Part shown: positions 36,575 to 50,268 of the stretch, in pieces | Numbering within the stretch: the stretch's first letter is position 1 | Layout: the number at the start of each line of letters is the position of its first letter | From: Andrena cerasifolii | Taxonomy: Eukaryota; Arthropoda; Insecta; Hymenoptera; Andrenidae | NCBI RefSeq assembly: GCF_050908995.1 | Contig: NC_135125.1 | Span: forward strand, 15,897,011-15,961,010 | Length of the DNA stretch: 64,000 bases | Reading direction: 5' to 3' | The notes under the pieces: generated by a model | Database searches by the model: none | Seen by the model: only the letters and a program-made list of their open reading frames with translations | What the model was told of the DNA's origin: nothing | Program-made: the position numbers and the translations under genes

Positions 36575-37066
36575 TTTGCTCGGGTAATGATGCTATTAAA
36601 CCTAACTCGAAGCATTCCCGTAACGATATCCCGTCTCGTTTTGCAAGTCCTCTTGGGTGAATTATCTTTCACGTCTGAATAAAGGGGGTCTTTTATATGG
36701 AATGTCGAATCGCTGCGGCATGGTTTAATTGTTTTCCAATTTAATAACACGCTGTTCACGGCGCTCCTGGACCGTGCTTTTATTTCCCATTACCAGCCGC
36801 GGTTATTGTTTCGGACGTAGCGTGGTGTTTCCAATATCGGTGCCTCCACCCCGACTTTGTGCTCCCGATCGTTTCTTTGCAATGGAGCGTGCTTCTCGGG
36901 CGAAATCAGACTCGTCGACGTCTTTCTCGTTAGTTCGTTCCAAGGCAACGATCTGTATCGTATTGGCCCTCTGGACTGTTATATCCTTCGACAGCTTCTC
37001 AATACAGGAATGTTCAACTTTCTTTCATCGAAAACGCGCGGTCAGTGGTACGTGCAGGGTCCAGCG

Positions 37067-37164
37067 TTATTCGAATAAATTTGTATTCGAGTGATCTCGA
37101 ATGAGACTTGCGAACAGAATGAAGTTACTCGAGAATAACGAATAATTTTTTATTCGAATAAATT
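37067..37164. repeat. pair of palindromic TTATTCGAATAA motifs
   Basis: The 12-base perfect palindrome TTATTCGAATAA, followed by ATT in each case, occurs at 37067 and 37150, 83 bases apart, immediately left of the inverted-repeat element at 37177. It may be a separate short repeat into which, or next to which, that element inserted. Confidence 0.55.
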
Positions 37165-37176
37165 GTCAGTGAATAA

Positions 37177-37351
37177 AGGCAGTCGCGCATTTTGGCAAAG
37201 CGCGGCGAAGCGAAGCGGAAGTTTATAAGCAAGAGGACAGTGAAGTGAGGCACGAAGAGAAAAGTTTATAAATTGATCACCGAAGCGCATCGACAATTAA
37301 TTAATTATTATTAATTTCTACGCCGCGCTTCGCCAAAATGCGCGCCTGCCT
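37177..37351. mobile_element. MITE with 31-bp terminal inverted repeats, Harbinger-like
   Basis: The first 31 bases (AGGCAGTCGCGCATTTTGGC and on) and the reverse complement of the last 31 match at 29 positions. The element is 175 bases long and has no coding capacity, so it is a miniature inverted-repeat transposable element. It is flanked on both sides by TAA (37174-37176 and 37352-37354), a 3-base target duplication of the TWA type used by PIF/Harbinger transposases. The TIRs are CpG-rich while the centre is AT-rich. The family is inferred from the duplication only; a Tc1/mariner origin with TA duplication is the alternative. It would depend on a transposase supplied elsewhere. Confidence 0.75.
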
Positions 37352-37354
37352 TAA

Positions 37355-39929
37355 GGGTGGTGCGTGCCCAAATCTGTATTCGTGTAACATAAAAAATAAC
37401 ATTCCACATCAAATTCCCCGCAGACTCTCTCAGTTCCACCCTGTAAGAAGGAAATTGTCGAGTTTCTCGTTAACATGCATACCTCGAACGTCGAGCGATC
37501 TTCCATCAAAATTCAGCCGGCGTTCGAGCGAATTCCTCAAACACATTCGGGCGAAACGAAGGTTCTGGGTACAGTAGGGAAGGAGGAATCTGCCAAGATC
37601 TCTGTTTTCCTTGGCACGGGAAACACCTCGTCCTCAGGGAGCGAGCTGCGGGGACGGAACTTCTCGACCTTGAAATTAAGGATGATCTCGAGCGAGCGTA
37701 ATCCTGCGAACGGGAGGAAGAGAGGGGCTAATCTTAATTTCGGAAGCTGCCACCTTCTCGACCTTGGTCGCGGTTCCGCGCGAGGATCACCGGAGCTTGG
37801 TGTTCCCCGCCGAGATTAGGATGGCTGTCCAAAGCGCAACGATAATCTCGCCCCGTGAAAGCCGAGGCTCCAAAATCGAGCTTTCATCGGCCAGGCTTAT
37901 CGCGTTGCACCCGCCGACGGTGCTGGAGCGTTTTCACGCGCGGAGAACGGGCGAGCAGGTCGCTGGCGAAATCATATTTGACTCGGGATCCCGCGGGGAG
38001 GCCAAGGACGACGAGCGTCGATGAATCCTGGAGCACTTGTTTCGCGTCGAGCAACGGGAACCGACTCGTTACGTCATTTGCGCTCAGAGTTGTTGAAATC
38101 GTAAAGGGACATTTTGTGGCTGCTTGAGCGAGTTTCAGGAACAAAGCAGTACGTGTCTATCGATAGCTATCCGAATCTCATCGAATCTGTCGCCCTTCAT
38201 TATGGACTTTCCTGTCGGAAGTCCTCTCGAGAAGCCGGCCCTCGAAACCTCTCCGCGTAACCTCAGATCGTTATTGACAGTCTATCCAGTCGCCGAGGGA
38301 ATAAAGATCCTTCGACGGGCAGCATAATCAGCTCTGCTCCTCGTGGAAAGTCAAGCGTAGGCGCGAGGTGGAAATACCCTGCTCCTACCTCGCGATCGCG
38401 TCCTTTGAATATCCCCGAGACTTTAATCGCAGACACCGTCTCTCCTGTTTTTTTTCTTCTCGAGGTCAGGAGAACGAGATTACGAACCGCTCGGCGGTCC
38501 AACGCGGATCCTGGATCCTTCCGCTCGAATTAGCGATTCTTTTTCACCCTCTGCTTTCCGCGTAATCCTTCGTTTCCGCGTCGGTTTTGCACGCGCGGCC
38601 CTCGAATATGAACGGCGGCACTGGACGAGCGTGGCCTTGCCCCGAACGGAATTGCGCCGACGGAGAGTGCGATGAAATGGAAGGGAAAAAAGGAAGGGAG
38701 GACGGCGGGATAAAGAGATAACAACTATTTCGTGGCGATGGGGAAAAAACGGTGCTCTGCCCCGTGGGCGGACAGTGGCGTTAAATCGATTTCAATTTGT
38801 CAGGCTGACCTTTGCTTGAAATTTTGTTTCGCCAATTCTGCCGCTTGGAAGACTCTGTTCCCACGCGTAGATCATAGTTTCTGTAGCGTTCTTCGGTTAC
38901 TTGGTCTGTGAAAAATGATCTTTTGGCAGGCTGTGTGGCGGTGTTTGTGGTATCGGTTCCACTTTGCATCCGCATTGTGTATTCTGCAATTTCTTCTTAT
39001 CGTTCGATCGTCTCTTTTCATTTGAAACGGGGACAGGGGAAATGGTTAACCAGTGGAAATTCCTAACGACTCGCGACACCGCCGCGGTATACCATAATCT
39101 ATTTCTTTTCGGAGCATCCTTTCGTTTCTTCCCTGGCTCCTAGCCGCGCGGAATAAATGACACAAAGTCGAAGAGAATTTCGCGCGACTTATGACACCCC
39201 TTTTACCAAACCGAGATAGAGAACGGGATTACGGAATGGAGAGGCGAACGCAGTGCGATCTGCTCCAGACCGTGCAACTTTCAATTGAGAAACTTCTCTT
39301 CTGACTAAATCGCGAGAAAGAAAGTTATTCAGCCTGGAGACGTTAAATTGAACACTCTGTACATTCACTCTGGATACTTGGAACCACTTTTGCGAGCACA
39401 AAAGGGACAGTTTAAAAGATTCAGAATAATCTCGGTGTGCTTCAAGTAAAATTCCAACACTATGTATATTTGTAACTATTATCATTGTAAATGTAAAAAG
39501 CGAATGGAGATTTTACTGTTCTGTTCACATTTCTGTAAGGAGAATTCACCTCTTTCTCACTCCATACGGCTACCTTTATATCACCAGCAAAATATGTAGT
39601 GGATTAACTAAACATGACGTAGCGTGCACCAATGCAGCGTTCACTTCGACCGCAGTGCAGCCCGGGATGAAATGTAAAATTATAGAAGCAGCTGTATTCA
39701 GGGGATAGAGGAGAGTGTGCCCTTGATGGTACACTTTGTCGCAACGCTGTATCTGAATCCGTCGCCGAGATATTCAACTCGAAAGCGCGGCGTTTAAAGT
39801 GCACGGGGTTGTGAATGGGGGCCCGGAAGCGTCGTGACCTACTTTCTACACGGAAGTACGCACCACGCGTAGTAATAGTAAATAGAAAAAACGCTGACTC
39901 AGCGTCCGTCACTGACCAGCGCACAGGTG
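37355..39929. other. non-coding, nothing recognised
   Basis: No gene was recognised. An exact TATCGATA (38158-38165), the DRE motif, is expected about once by chance in a window of this size and is not called a promoter. Confidence 0.4.
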
Positions 39930-40140
39930 TCGAGCTTGGGGTAGGTCAGTGCTGCGGTGCGAGCGAGAGAGAGAGGTCCGACGCCGCGAGCGAGACGACG
40001 ATAGAAACGCATTAAAAATTACGCTTCGCTTTAAACGATAATATCTCGGCAACCGGAAGTCCTAGCAACGTGAAACGAAATCCATTTTAAAGGGGAGACC
40101 CCGCCGCTTCCTACTGTACTACGCGCGTTGATAACATGCG
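39930..40140. mobile_element. possible interspersed-repeat segment
   Basis: A GA-rich segment with CpG (39955-40010) is followed by ATATCTCGGCAACCGG and a short unique tail. The layout resembles unclassified hymenopteran repeats that carry ATATCTCGGCAACC-like motifs. Neither boundary nor terminal repeats can be fixed, and no frame is open. The call rests on memory of similar sequences. Confidence 0.22.
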
Positions 40141-43100
40141 GGTAATTTCGGAATTCTGACTGGTTAAACTTTTAGTAACTTTAATACGTGCTCCTGGTGC
40201 ACGTAGGACATTAGGATAAAGTTTCGCGCTTTTTAAGCATCCGGTTGTTCTTAATGACCCTGTTAACTGCTTTTAATACCGTAGGTTGGTGTAATTTAAT
40301 TATATTGCGCACGGTTTGAGGAATTTTTGTGAGTGTAGACACTCGTGTCCCGCTGAAGTGCGTTGTTTATGCATCACTGCTTGGGATACTGGTTTGTTTT
40401 ATTGTATCGTTGAATTTCTCGATTAGATTATGTTTTACAATGAGTCGTAATCTTCTTTGTATCTGAAAATGGATTTTTAATCACGAACAGGTACATGCGG
40501 TTATATTGGGAGAAAGGGAAAAGTGGATCTCCCATCGCGTTTATTGCATAATTATCTAGAATTAGGTATTATGCATCTAGTAAATCACTTTTTACACACA
40601 GCTAGTAATGTAATGATACAATCATAATAGGAATAATCGCCGTTCAGGTGTTCATGTTCTGGTTTTGATTTTCCATTTTCCTCTGAGTTCTAATCGGGCC
40701 AATTTCGAATCGATTAATCGATTCCCCACTATATTGGAGGATAGTCGTATCCCCATTACAGCAGACATTTCCTAGAGCCTTACCCACCCAGAGATCTTGA
40801 ATGAACATCCAGTGAGCGTCTGGTAATCGCAGAAAGCGAGGATTACTGTGTTATGAGAATGATGTTGAGAGGTGCGGGGCTTGCAGTCGCGAAGAAAGTC
40901 GAGCTGCCCGTGGAGACGAGCACAAATAAAAAGGCCAAGATCGCGAGAACAAGGACGGTAGAAGTGGCAAACTGAAGAGCCGTAACGAGGTGTTCCGCGT
41001 GCAGCATAAATTCATAATGTCGAGACGCGGGGAGTGCCAGGAGATTAGCCCGGGCTGACAAGAACAAACGACCTACAGCTCACTGTTGATACAAGTGTGC
41101 AACCGACCACACCCCCTCCCGCCCCGACACCAACCCCTTCGCCTAGCCAACCCGAGACATTCGCTATTGATTTATCGCGCGATGTTTTAACCACTCGAAC
41201 CCGTTTCGACCGCCAGATTATCTTTGGTAGGTGGCCACAGATGTATTTCATTGAACTTCGACCTTTCATTTGGCAAAATCGAAGCCGACGTGCGTGGTAT
41301 ACACCGTGCATCGATTACCGTGCACTATTATTATAATTCAGAAAGGTGTTCATACTTTCGTCCTATATGGAATGCTTGGTGATAATAGCGCACGAAAATT
41401 ATGGTATGAATGGTAAGAATGAAACTAGTTCTACTAGAGTTTGTGCGAATTACGCGCACGTTATTCTTAGCTAACGGCGACGTAAAACAGCACAGTCGCG
41501 TTTCTGCTATCAGCGCAAACTTTGGTTATCGATCTTAACCGCGTTTCGATGGAGCTGATCCGTCCCGAATGTACCGCGTAAACCCTAATAATGCCCCGCT
41601 AATGCAGCATGCTGAGCAGCGGAATCCTCCCGTTATTCAGGACCAGGGACCCGTGTGTCTAATACGTGGACTCAATGGAACCGCTTCGGGGGCACAGCTG
41701 TTTGATCCTTTCACACGCGCAAACATCGTCGATCCTTTTATCAGTAGCGTCACATATAATGCATATTATTTATAAACAAACATGTTTCTTTAAAGCTTAT
41801 GATGTTGATAAACTTTGTGCCGGAGAACAACTCTCAGCTTCAACTTATTTCTTTGGTATTAAATGAAAAGGAAATGCTTCATTTTCGACAAAAATGCCTG
41901 GCTAGTACCCTTAAATACCTTTGAAGCAGAGGCACCACCCACAATACCTAAAAGACCGACATCTAATCAACAATATTTGATTGCTAGCTTTTCGGTTTCA
42001 TTGTACATACCCTCGCTGTTCGATCAAAGGATCCTTGCGTGCATTAATAGCCTCTATTAACCAGCTTGACCATTACAGCCAGACGGGAATGCCACCGATT
42101 CTAATTAAACTTTGACAGGGACCCTTCGTCATCGGCCAGACCACAACATGTCGTTCCGGCTGACCGCCAATTTCCGGATGGCAGAGCCTCTTGCGATCCA
42201 CTGGACGTTCTCAATCTGATAGACCCAAGGTCTCTCGCTCCATTTTCCCTGCGCTCTCGCCGGCGATCCAATTCCGTTACCGATCCGTGCCACCTGCCCT
42301 CCCCGTAAAGAGACGCAGCGCGCCTTTCTGTATCGCGATCCAACTCCTTCGAGGGTGATTCCCGCGCGATCCAGGCCAGCCATCCTCGAAAACGTACCAC
42401 CGCGAGCCAGAGGAAATGGTCACAGTCGAGTCCACCCCGTGGACACCGCAGGGTCCACGCTGCAACTGGGTTAATGGGGAGGAAATCTTGCAGTTCCGCA
42501 CCGAGGGGACGTCATGGCTGACCTTAAAACCGGGGGACCGTGGGGTACCGTGCGTTATGGGTCGTTCCGACATTAATCCCGACAATTTCGCGGCTGACAC
42601 TTGTGGCTTTTCGCGTGCCTCTTCTTTAATTAATCCGCGAGCGTAAGTTGTGGCCGTCCAGGGCCGCGATTATGAACGGGAAATATTCGTTACGATGCTC
42701 ATTTCGGTTCTAAGTGGCTCGACGTTACTTGGTGCTTTTAGGGACACTTTATTTGTTTATTTATTTATAGTACACGAGAAAATGCAATCGTGAAAGTAAG
42801 GGGGTGTGTATTGTCGAATAGATTTCTGGGATTGTTACGCGAATGAAATTTCCGCGGGATCTCCGTTGGAACGAGCAACGAGAAAACGATTCAAGTGTAA
42901 CAGCAGCGAAATGGAAACGGCTGACTGATCGACCCGTCCACGAGGATTGATCGGGCACCTAATTCGCAAAGTGTCGGCGAGGCTGTCGTATTTGCGATTA
43001 AGCTAACGTCTCGGTTAGATTGCACAGAATAAAACACGTCGCGGAGGTGCAGATAGATTTCCAGCGTTCTCCTTTACTGCCCGGAGCATCTTGGAAGTTT

Positions 43101-46100
43101 CGATCGAGAGGTAGCGCGAGTGCTTTAAGAGGAAACTGTTGTTTCTGGGCGATGGGGACCGTCGCATGGTGAGGCTCGAGGACCAAGAGGGAAGACACTT
43201 GTGTCGCATCTCTTACGCTACAAATATTTATTGTTCCAAGCGAGTATTCTTCAGAGAAGCTCATCCGCAAGTTTGCTAGTTCAAGATCGTCCGTCAATGA
43301 GCATTTTCAAACCCCGAACAATTATTTAACGAGCAACTGTGCAAGGCTTCCCGTGTTCAAAGCATTCCGCTGACTGACTAAGGAGATACCTGTACTACTT
43401 GCTACGCTGAGACCTATTAAAGCTTCGCCTAGAGACCGTACTTTCACCGTGAAAAGGTTGGAAGCACTCGCGGAGAATCGTGATTTAACCGCTCGAATCG
43501 TTTCGCGTGGCCATTTTTCGCGAAATCAAATTAACGGAACTTTGTTAACTCGTCCAGCAACTTTATTCTTAAACGACTTAAAAAGTTGCCGGGATGGGGA
43601 GCGCGGGAAATGCCGGGGGCCATTTCGTTCGACTCGAAACTTACTCTTCTTTTATAAGAATTCGTGTTGCAGGCAGGGGAAGAACGTTTGAAGCATTGAT
43701 CGCGAAACTTGCCGCGCATAAAGCAGAGAATGTTGTATTCTTATTTATTTGAACAATCCAGAGAGGAACTAAATAGATCGAGAAGTGGATAATTTTAGAT
43801 CGTATCGTTCATCGTGACTCTGTCACAGTTTATTCCCTCCGCTGACAATAACAGGGGCTGAAAAATATCCGCGGGGGTCTAAAAATACCGTTGAAGAACC
43901 CATTTATTGGCTTTAAAGGGTTGAAGGTTGAGGTCGCGTCAGTATCATACATTAGTGGTTTACCAGGGTTAAACCCAACCCTTTCTAGGAAACGAGTGAC
44001 GTATACCGTCGGTCAGACGGGTATCCCGTTAAAGCGAAGCAGCAGCCACAGCAGTTAATCCATTAACGTTCATCTTGGGTAACTTTCTGGCCCATAAACA
44101 GGCCCATTCGTGTATCGAGGCGAAGAATGAATAATAGTAGCGTTAGTCGAAGTTGTTCGCTGTCGCAGTTGTCACTGCAATCAAATTCAAATCCCTTTGA
44201 ATGCCTGCGACAGCTATTTCGAAGAGTACGTGGAATATTTTTGGAAAACTTGCCAGCGGTTACACGTGCAACGTTTACAGTCGTTAAATCATTTCATAGC
44301 GGAAAAAGCGACGGGTCGACTACACTTGGGGGGATCGAAACGGATTGGCGCAGTTTCGGATTAAACTGCAACTGTGTTTGATCGTGGAATTGTAGTTTGA
44401 TGCTCGCTCGATGCTTGTTTGAACTGTTCGGGAGTGAAAAGTGGAAGATTTCAGGGGCCAGTGTTTTATTGGTATTTGTTTGAGGCAAAAGTATCAGAGA
44501 CTTTGATAAATAATAGAAGAATTGATAGACCGTGGGACAATTCGTTCTACAATAACATAGGCAGTGGTTCTTCGATCGAGTATAGGTTCAAGCCACAAAA
44601 GATACAGACAGATGTCACAACTAATTCGTCGATATAAAAAGCCATGTTCCCTTTGACACCGTACTATCCCCCAGAGCTTGAGGCTTGTTCCAAGGGTGAT
44701 TATTCTCTGGAAACGTGCCCTCAAGACTGAAACTACCGATCCGGGTACCTTAAGTAGTGAAAATCAGAGGTAGACCTGACGAAATCCTCTGTTCACCTCC
44801 TAGCTACAATTCAATCTTCACAACGCTCTTTGGACTCACAGACCTTATGTGTATCTAAAAAATGGGACCCAGGTGTTTTAAATGGAGGTATACTCTCGCC
44901 TTACTTGACGCTGGACGAGAAGGGTGGAAAAGTCGTAACACTTGAACCGGCAGAAGATTCTAAATTATTCATAAATTACGCGGAAGGACCGCCTCGGGAG
45001 CAGTGAATGGGCCTGTTTAATTCCCGTTCCCCAGGCGCGGAACGCTCAATCAAACGTGTAGAGACACTAGGCCTTCAGCGTCATGTGTGCACAAAGGTCG
45101 TGCACAGGCGTCGCGTCCGTGTCCCGACGCTGCGGCGGATTTAATAATGAGCACAAAGGCCGGCCGCGGTCGGCTGCTGCATCGCCATATTGATTTCATC
45201 CTGGACCAGTCGGATTTTAAGCAGCCAGGGACGTGCCAGCGCGCGAATTCACGCGGCTCGAACCTGGCACCGGCACTGCCGGCGGAACAGTGCATATTAA
45301 TGTTTGAAATTGCACGGGAAATTGCGTTACCGCTGGCACCCTGCTTCCTCGCAGTTTTGCGGGAACCGCGAAGAAGAATTCGATTTATCGATGCTGAATG
45401 CTTTGGAGCTTGCACGTAGGGCATTGGTCAGAGATAGTGGCAGACGTCGAAGAAAAATAATTAGATTGTTATCTTTCTAATTCTATAACAGCTTCGTTAA
45501 TAGTAGCTGTAATAGCAAATAGAATTTTGGTACGTTGAGTGCAGAAAATCAGATTTCATGCCCTTCGATAAAAATGAACGATCGCGAAAATATGTGACCC
45601 TATCGAGTGGAGGATTGAGGGTAGCTCGTCGGTGGAACTCGTTCATGGAAACGAGATGGTGCGTCTGACGTTTCAGCAGAGAAATCGAAAGCTTTCGGAT
45701 TTATCAGTTCACGCTCTAATAATCCGATTTATCAATAATCCGCCTTTGCTCCATTTTGCCGCCTGCGCTTTTCAAAGGCTACCTTCGGCCCGCTCGTTAA
45801 ATCAACTTCGCTTAGGCACCGTCAGGATCGCGACTTCAATTTCGACGGGTCTCGCGCGGGAAATTCGGCCTGATCAGCGCAAATAAACAGCCGCATTCAG
45901 CCCCGTCCCGTTAGCATGCGATACCAGCGAAGCCTCGCGACGATAAGACTCACATTTTTGTCTCCCCGTCCAATTTAAACTTATCGAGAAGCTTCGACGT
46001 CGGCGCTCCCTCCATTGTGCCACCTGGAGAAATGTTTATCGTCGAGTGAATTTTTTTTTCGCAACAATACAGCTCGCTGTACAAAAGAGCCGGCACAGAA

Positions 46101-49100
46101 AGGAGCACGATAGCTGGGAGCTGTCCTTGTTCTCTGTTGGGTACTCTTTGATACGAGGCACGCATTGTTTAAATTATTAACTGAATTGCGGCTGTGACGC
46201 GAAACCACCCCTTAACGAATATGGTTGACAGCAGAGTTTTGTAATTACTAAAACTACTCCTCCGATCAGCTCGGGGCCCTGAAGATGCTCCGTTATGACG
46301 ATTCGACAGTGGGGATGAAATTCTTGTTGTCCCGTTAATTTACTGTTGTGCGAATTCGCTGCACGCCAGCGAGATCGCAGGCCCGCGCTACTGTTCCCGC
46401 GTTTCCCGATGCTCGACGGTGAAAAGGCGAAAGGCAAATTGAATTTCGCCCGGAAGAGGAACGGTCGTTTGAAGAACACTCTGCAACGAGCCACACGGTG
46501 GCTCTTCAAACGGAACGAAGAAGACAAAGGGGAAATAAATGAAAGAGGATTCGAAACGGTGGAAATAAAGCACGAGCCGGGGAAAAAAGGAGGATGCTCG
46601 TTGGCGGAACTGTTCGACGTATTTTCCCTGTTTCTCTCTGCCGCGGCCTTGACCGCGTGGTTTTGCAGCGTCGTTTCCTTTGATCAGGCTCGCGAAAATG
46701 GGAAATCTGAAATTTCGGTGGCGCGACGGGAATTCTCGATCCCGCTCCTTCGCGTGGACGCGGTCCGGGAAGCTTTGGCGCCGCGTATGACGGAAGTGAC
46801 ACGAAAAGAACCGCGGCAAAATGTGATCTTCCAGTTGTTTCCAGGTACAATACTATATTCGCAACTTTACTTTTGGTATTTGGAAGACTATCATTGTTGA
46901 AAGGTGTAGCGATAACATACCAGCAAAAATGTTATCTCGTTGCTAATTCGTAGAGGGAGTTACTCGAAAGTTTGAGAAATTGCAACTTGCAAGCACGTTT
47001 GCAAAATCACGCGAAAGGTAGAGCTCTGGAAAGAGCAGTTCCTTCAATTCGTGGGTCAGCAGCGTGAGAAAATTGCGAATTAGATTATACTCTTGTACAA
47101 GAGAAATTCACGACACAGCTACGAGGAAAATACATTTCTACCCCTCGTGTAAATGAAGTTACGAGAACTAGGTAATTGAATGTGCTACTGAAAGAGAAAC
47201 AGAATTCAGTGTTTCCACCACAAAGAAGGGACCACTCGTTACGAAACTAATGGAATATCCTTCATTAAATTCAGTTTCCTTAAGGAAATGAATATTTCCG
47301 AATTCATTTGCTGCGAAAAATAGTCAGTCTCCTGGAATTCCTATAAACGTTCCTCCTTTGAAAGATTGCACCATTTCATACTCCCCGACGGGGGATCTTG
47401 AATACCCCCTATTTCTTCGCCATAAAAGCTGTAGGATTTCGCGCCGAGCGCTAGCATTCGAGTGCACAAGCTCGGTGCATTCAGTTCCTCCAACAATGAT
47501 AACGTCCAGAAGAACACGAGCACGCTCGTGCACAGACAAGTGGGGGAGAGAAAAATCGTTCGCCTGACCTTGCGGGTCGAAGACAATTTCCAGAATGCTG
47601 GTGGATGCGAGCCACCCACACCGCTCGTTCACACCAGCTGAATATAAATGCGAAATTTTCGCGGCTCGCGCGATAGAATGGTAGGGGGAAACCTAGGCCA
47701 AGAGGCACGGCCGCGATTTACATGCCTTTGTGCTCTTCTGTCGTCTGCCCAGCCAGCCCCCAACCGCCCCGACCCCGCACCACCTGTCCCTCCAACTTCC
47801 GTGAACAAGCATGTGTTCGATATGGAAAATTTCGAGCTCGATTCTAAACATCGTCTAGTCCCCCTCGTCCGCGACCTACTTCCCTCTTGGACCGGCCTTT
47901 TGCGAAGCGGCTGTTCGATTCCCTTTCGCCTGGAACCATTATCCTTCTGGTGACCATTGTGGTGTATCAGATAACTCAGGCAACATTGAAGTATAGGGAT
48001 CAAGAGGGATGGTTCGTTACTCGGCCCCTTTAGAAGCCAGAAGAGAGTGCAACAGATATTCCTTTATGAGAGGGGTGCGTTATGTCCGGGTCACCGGTTT
48101 ACTTCAGATTTTATATACAATCGGTGCACGCTACCTACAATAGTGCTTCCAACGCGAATTTCTTAATAGATCCACGGAATCGGATTCATCTCCAACACGA
48201 AGCAGATCTCCCAATAGTTGAATAAACTCGAACCTATTATTCGTTATGAAAGTAAATTAGAATTAAACGCATAGAATACTCGATACGTCAAATTCTGGTT
48301 GCAAAAGTGTGCGGATTATTTGCTCAATATCTGAGACGCGCGAGGAGCTATTTCTGTTATTGCTGGTCCTCTGGAGTCGTTTGTTCGGATGTTGCTCGCA
48401 CCGCGGGATAGCTGGGCTTCCCTACTCGCCATTGGTCGCCCAGACTTCTTGCTCTGCTCCACGAGCGCTACTAATATCGAGCGAATAGGGGTGCTGCTGT
48501 TTTTATGGCGAACGCGAGGAGTAAGACAGGTATAAGGGATGTTTTGTTTCGGCCTCCCTCGCCGCTACGTGATCCATTCGGGGAGTTTTCGAACGTCGGG
48601 ATCGACGTTACTGCGCGTCGTTGAATTCGAAACGGTGGATCCAGGATACTCCCTTACGGTTACAAGTATCGAGGAATGCCCGGCTTTTCCTCCCATCCCT
48701 CGCAATTTCCAGCGGAAAATGAGATACTGAACGGACGTGGTGTTACGCTCGAGAGAATTCCACGCGGGCGAGGTGTTTTTCACGTCAGGCAAGATGGCGA
48801 ATGGAATTTCTCACGTCTCGTACTTAATATCTACGACCCGATATCACCGCCCAGGTGTTATTTACATTAAAATCGAGAGGCGCGCGTGGAATTTCAAGAA
48901 AAAGGGTGGGAGCGAGGCAAGGAAGGAAGAAAAACAATTTTCCCTCGGTACGATAGCTTTATACTTCGATATAATTTCACAGCGGGAATTGTTAACGAAG
49001 CAGCTTTGTTATTTCCCTCCGACAACCGTGACACTGATCGTTAAACGATCCTCGCGAAGGGCGTGATTTTAATGCGATGTTAACGAAGCGGGCGCTCTTC

Positions 49101-49476
49101 GAATGCTTTGATTGTGGCTAAATGGTACCACAATGGGTAATTAATTACACTTGTAACTGACAAGGTGTCGAGCTGGTGTTCCCTTTTATTCGCTCTCATC
49201 CTATCACTCACCCTTTACAATTAAACTGTCCTCCTCTCTTCTCCCATAGTACAGGTGTTCTAAACAGTGCCAGATGCCTCGCCCATTCGAACTTCAGTTC
49301 CTTTTAACATTCCACTCATAGGGAAAGGAAGAGAAGAATACATAATTCTTGAGGATCTCCAGTAAACCGAAAATCCTTGAGTATAATATTGCTCTCAAAG
49401 ACTCGAGGCGTTCCGGTAGGTTACACAACGCTCCACCATCTCACCGTTTCTCGCGCTAATTCAATTCTGCCGTTTC
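40141..49476. other. long non-coding stretch
   Basis: No gene was recognised. A 184-codon plus-strand frame at 46346-46900 overlaps minus-strand frames of 143, 116 and 114 codons and shows no domain. A near-acceptor CAG at 46846 followed by GTACAA has a weak pyrimidine tract. A short (TTTA)n run lies near 42748-42770. The DNA is consistent with intron or intergenic sequence. Confidence 0.4.
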
Positions 49477-50268
49477 GTGACTTGCGTAATCGCGAGCAAG
49501 GACATTCCGGTATCAGCAGCTAGCTCTCTATTGTTGCCACGTATTCAAAGACGTGCATCTTCTTGTCCCGTCGGTGGGTGGTACGGGCGAAGATGGAGGT
49601 CTAAACTCGGCGACGAACATCTCCTTTCTCTACGTTTCCCTTCCATCCCTTTGCCGCTCGACCATTCTCCTCCTGCCCGGTTGACCCTCTCCGCGGATCT
49701 TTCTACATCCTCCGCGTCCTTGCAATTGTTTCTTCGCAGCCGCCTCTCCGCGGGCGCGCACCCCCGTTTAATTCTTTGTCTCGTGGGCGAGAATTTTCGC
49801 GATCCCCGCGGGGATCCTCGCAATCAACGAAAATTGTTAGCTAACTTGTACCCCAGCACGATGGCCATCCTTGACTCTCCTCCGTTCCTCCCGCAGATGT
49901 TTATCGTATTATCCTCTTTTGTGCTCTGCCTCGCCATCGTCAGGACTCTTCTGTTTTCCTCGCAAATCTCGCTCCTCGGATCCGTTTCGTATTTTTCAGA
50001 GGGGAATTTTATTTTCCCCTCGAAACAAAATCAATTTCTATTCGGAGCACGAATGTGCCTCCGTGTCCTCGTTCTCCGCTTATTCATTTACACGCGTATA
50101 TCTATATTTGTTGATTTCCTGCGCGAACGCAGCGTCAGAAATTCCCGCCTGAGGTTTCCACATGATTTAGTCGAAGGGATGCTCGCTTTGTGCCTCGGAC
50201 TTATCTGCACATCGACGTGCCGGATATCGGCTGAAGGATTAATGCCAAGGTTACTTGTTAATCGTTAA
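49477..50268 (+). other. 263-codon ORF judged non-coding
   Basis: This is the longest open frame of the window. Its translation is low in stops because the DNA is CpG- and pyrimidine-rich; it has hydrophobic stretches at about residues 140-165 but no domain, repeat or motif that I recognise, and a start at 49477 without notable context. It contains the 16-base perfect palindrome GATCCCCGCGGGGATC at 49801-49816. I list it so that its status is clear, not as a gene. Confidence 0.1.

Noticed and set aside
38158..38165. Exact DRE motif TATCGATA as a promoter
   Set aside because: One such 8-base match is expected by chance in 64 kb, and no gene start follows.
44582..44593. tRNA B-box-like GGTTCAAGCC
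   Set aside because: No A box, no anticodon arm and no pairing acceptor stem around it. Other GTTCGA-type matches (for example 11124 on the minus strand) failed the same test.
46346..46900. 184-codon frame ending near a CAG|GTACAA
   Set aside because: Weak pyrimidine tract, no domain, and several antisense frames open over the same DNA.
49477..50268. 263-codon open frame as a membrane protein gene
   Set aside because: No domain, family or splice structure; the DNA is stop-poor and pyrimidine-rich, and another frame is open across part of it.
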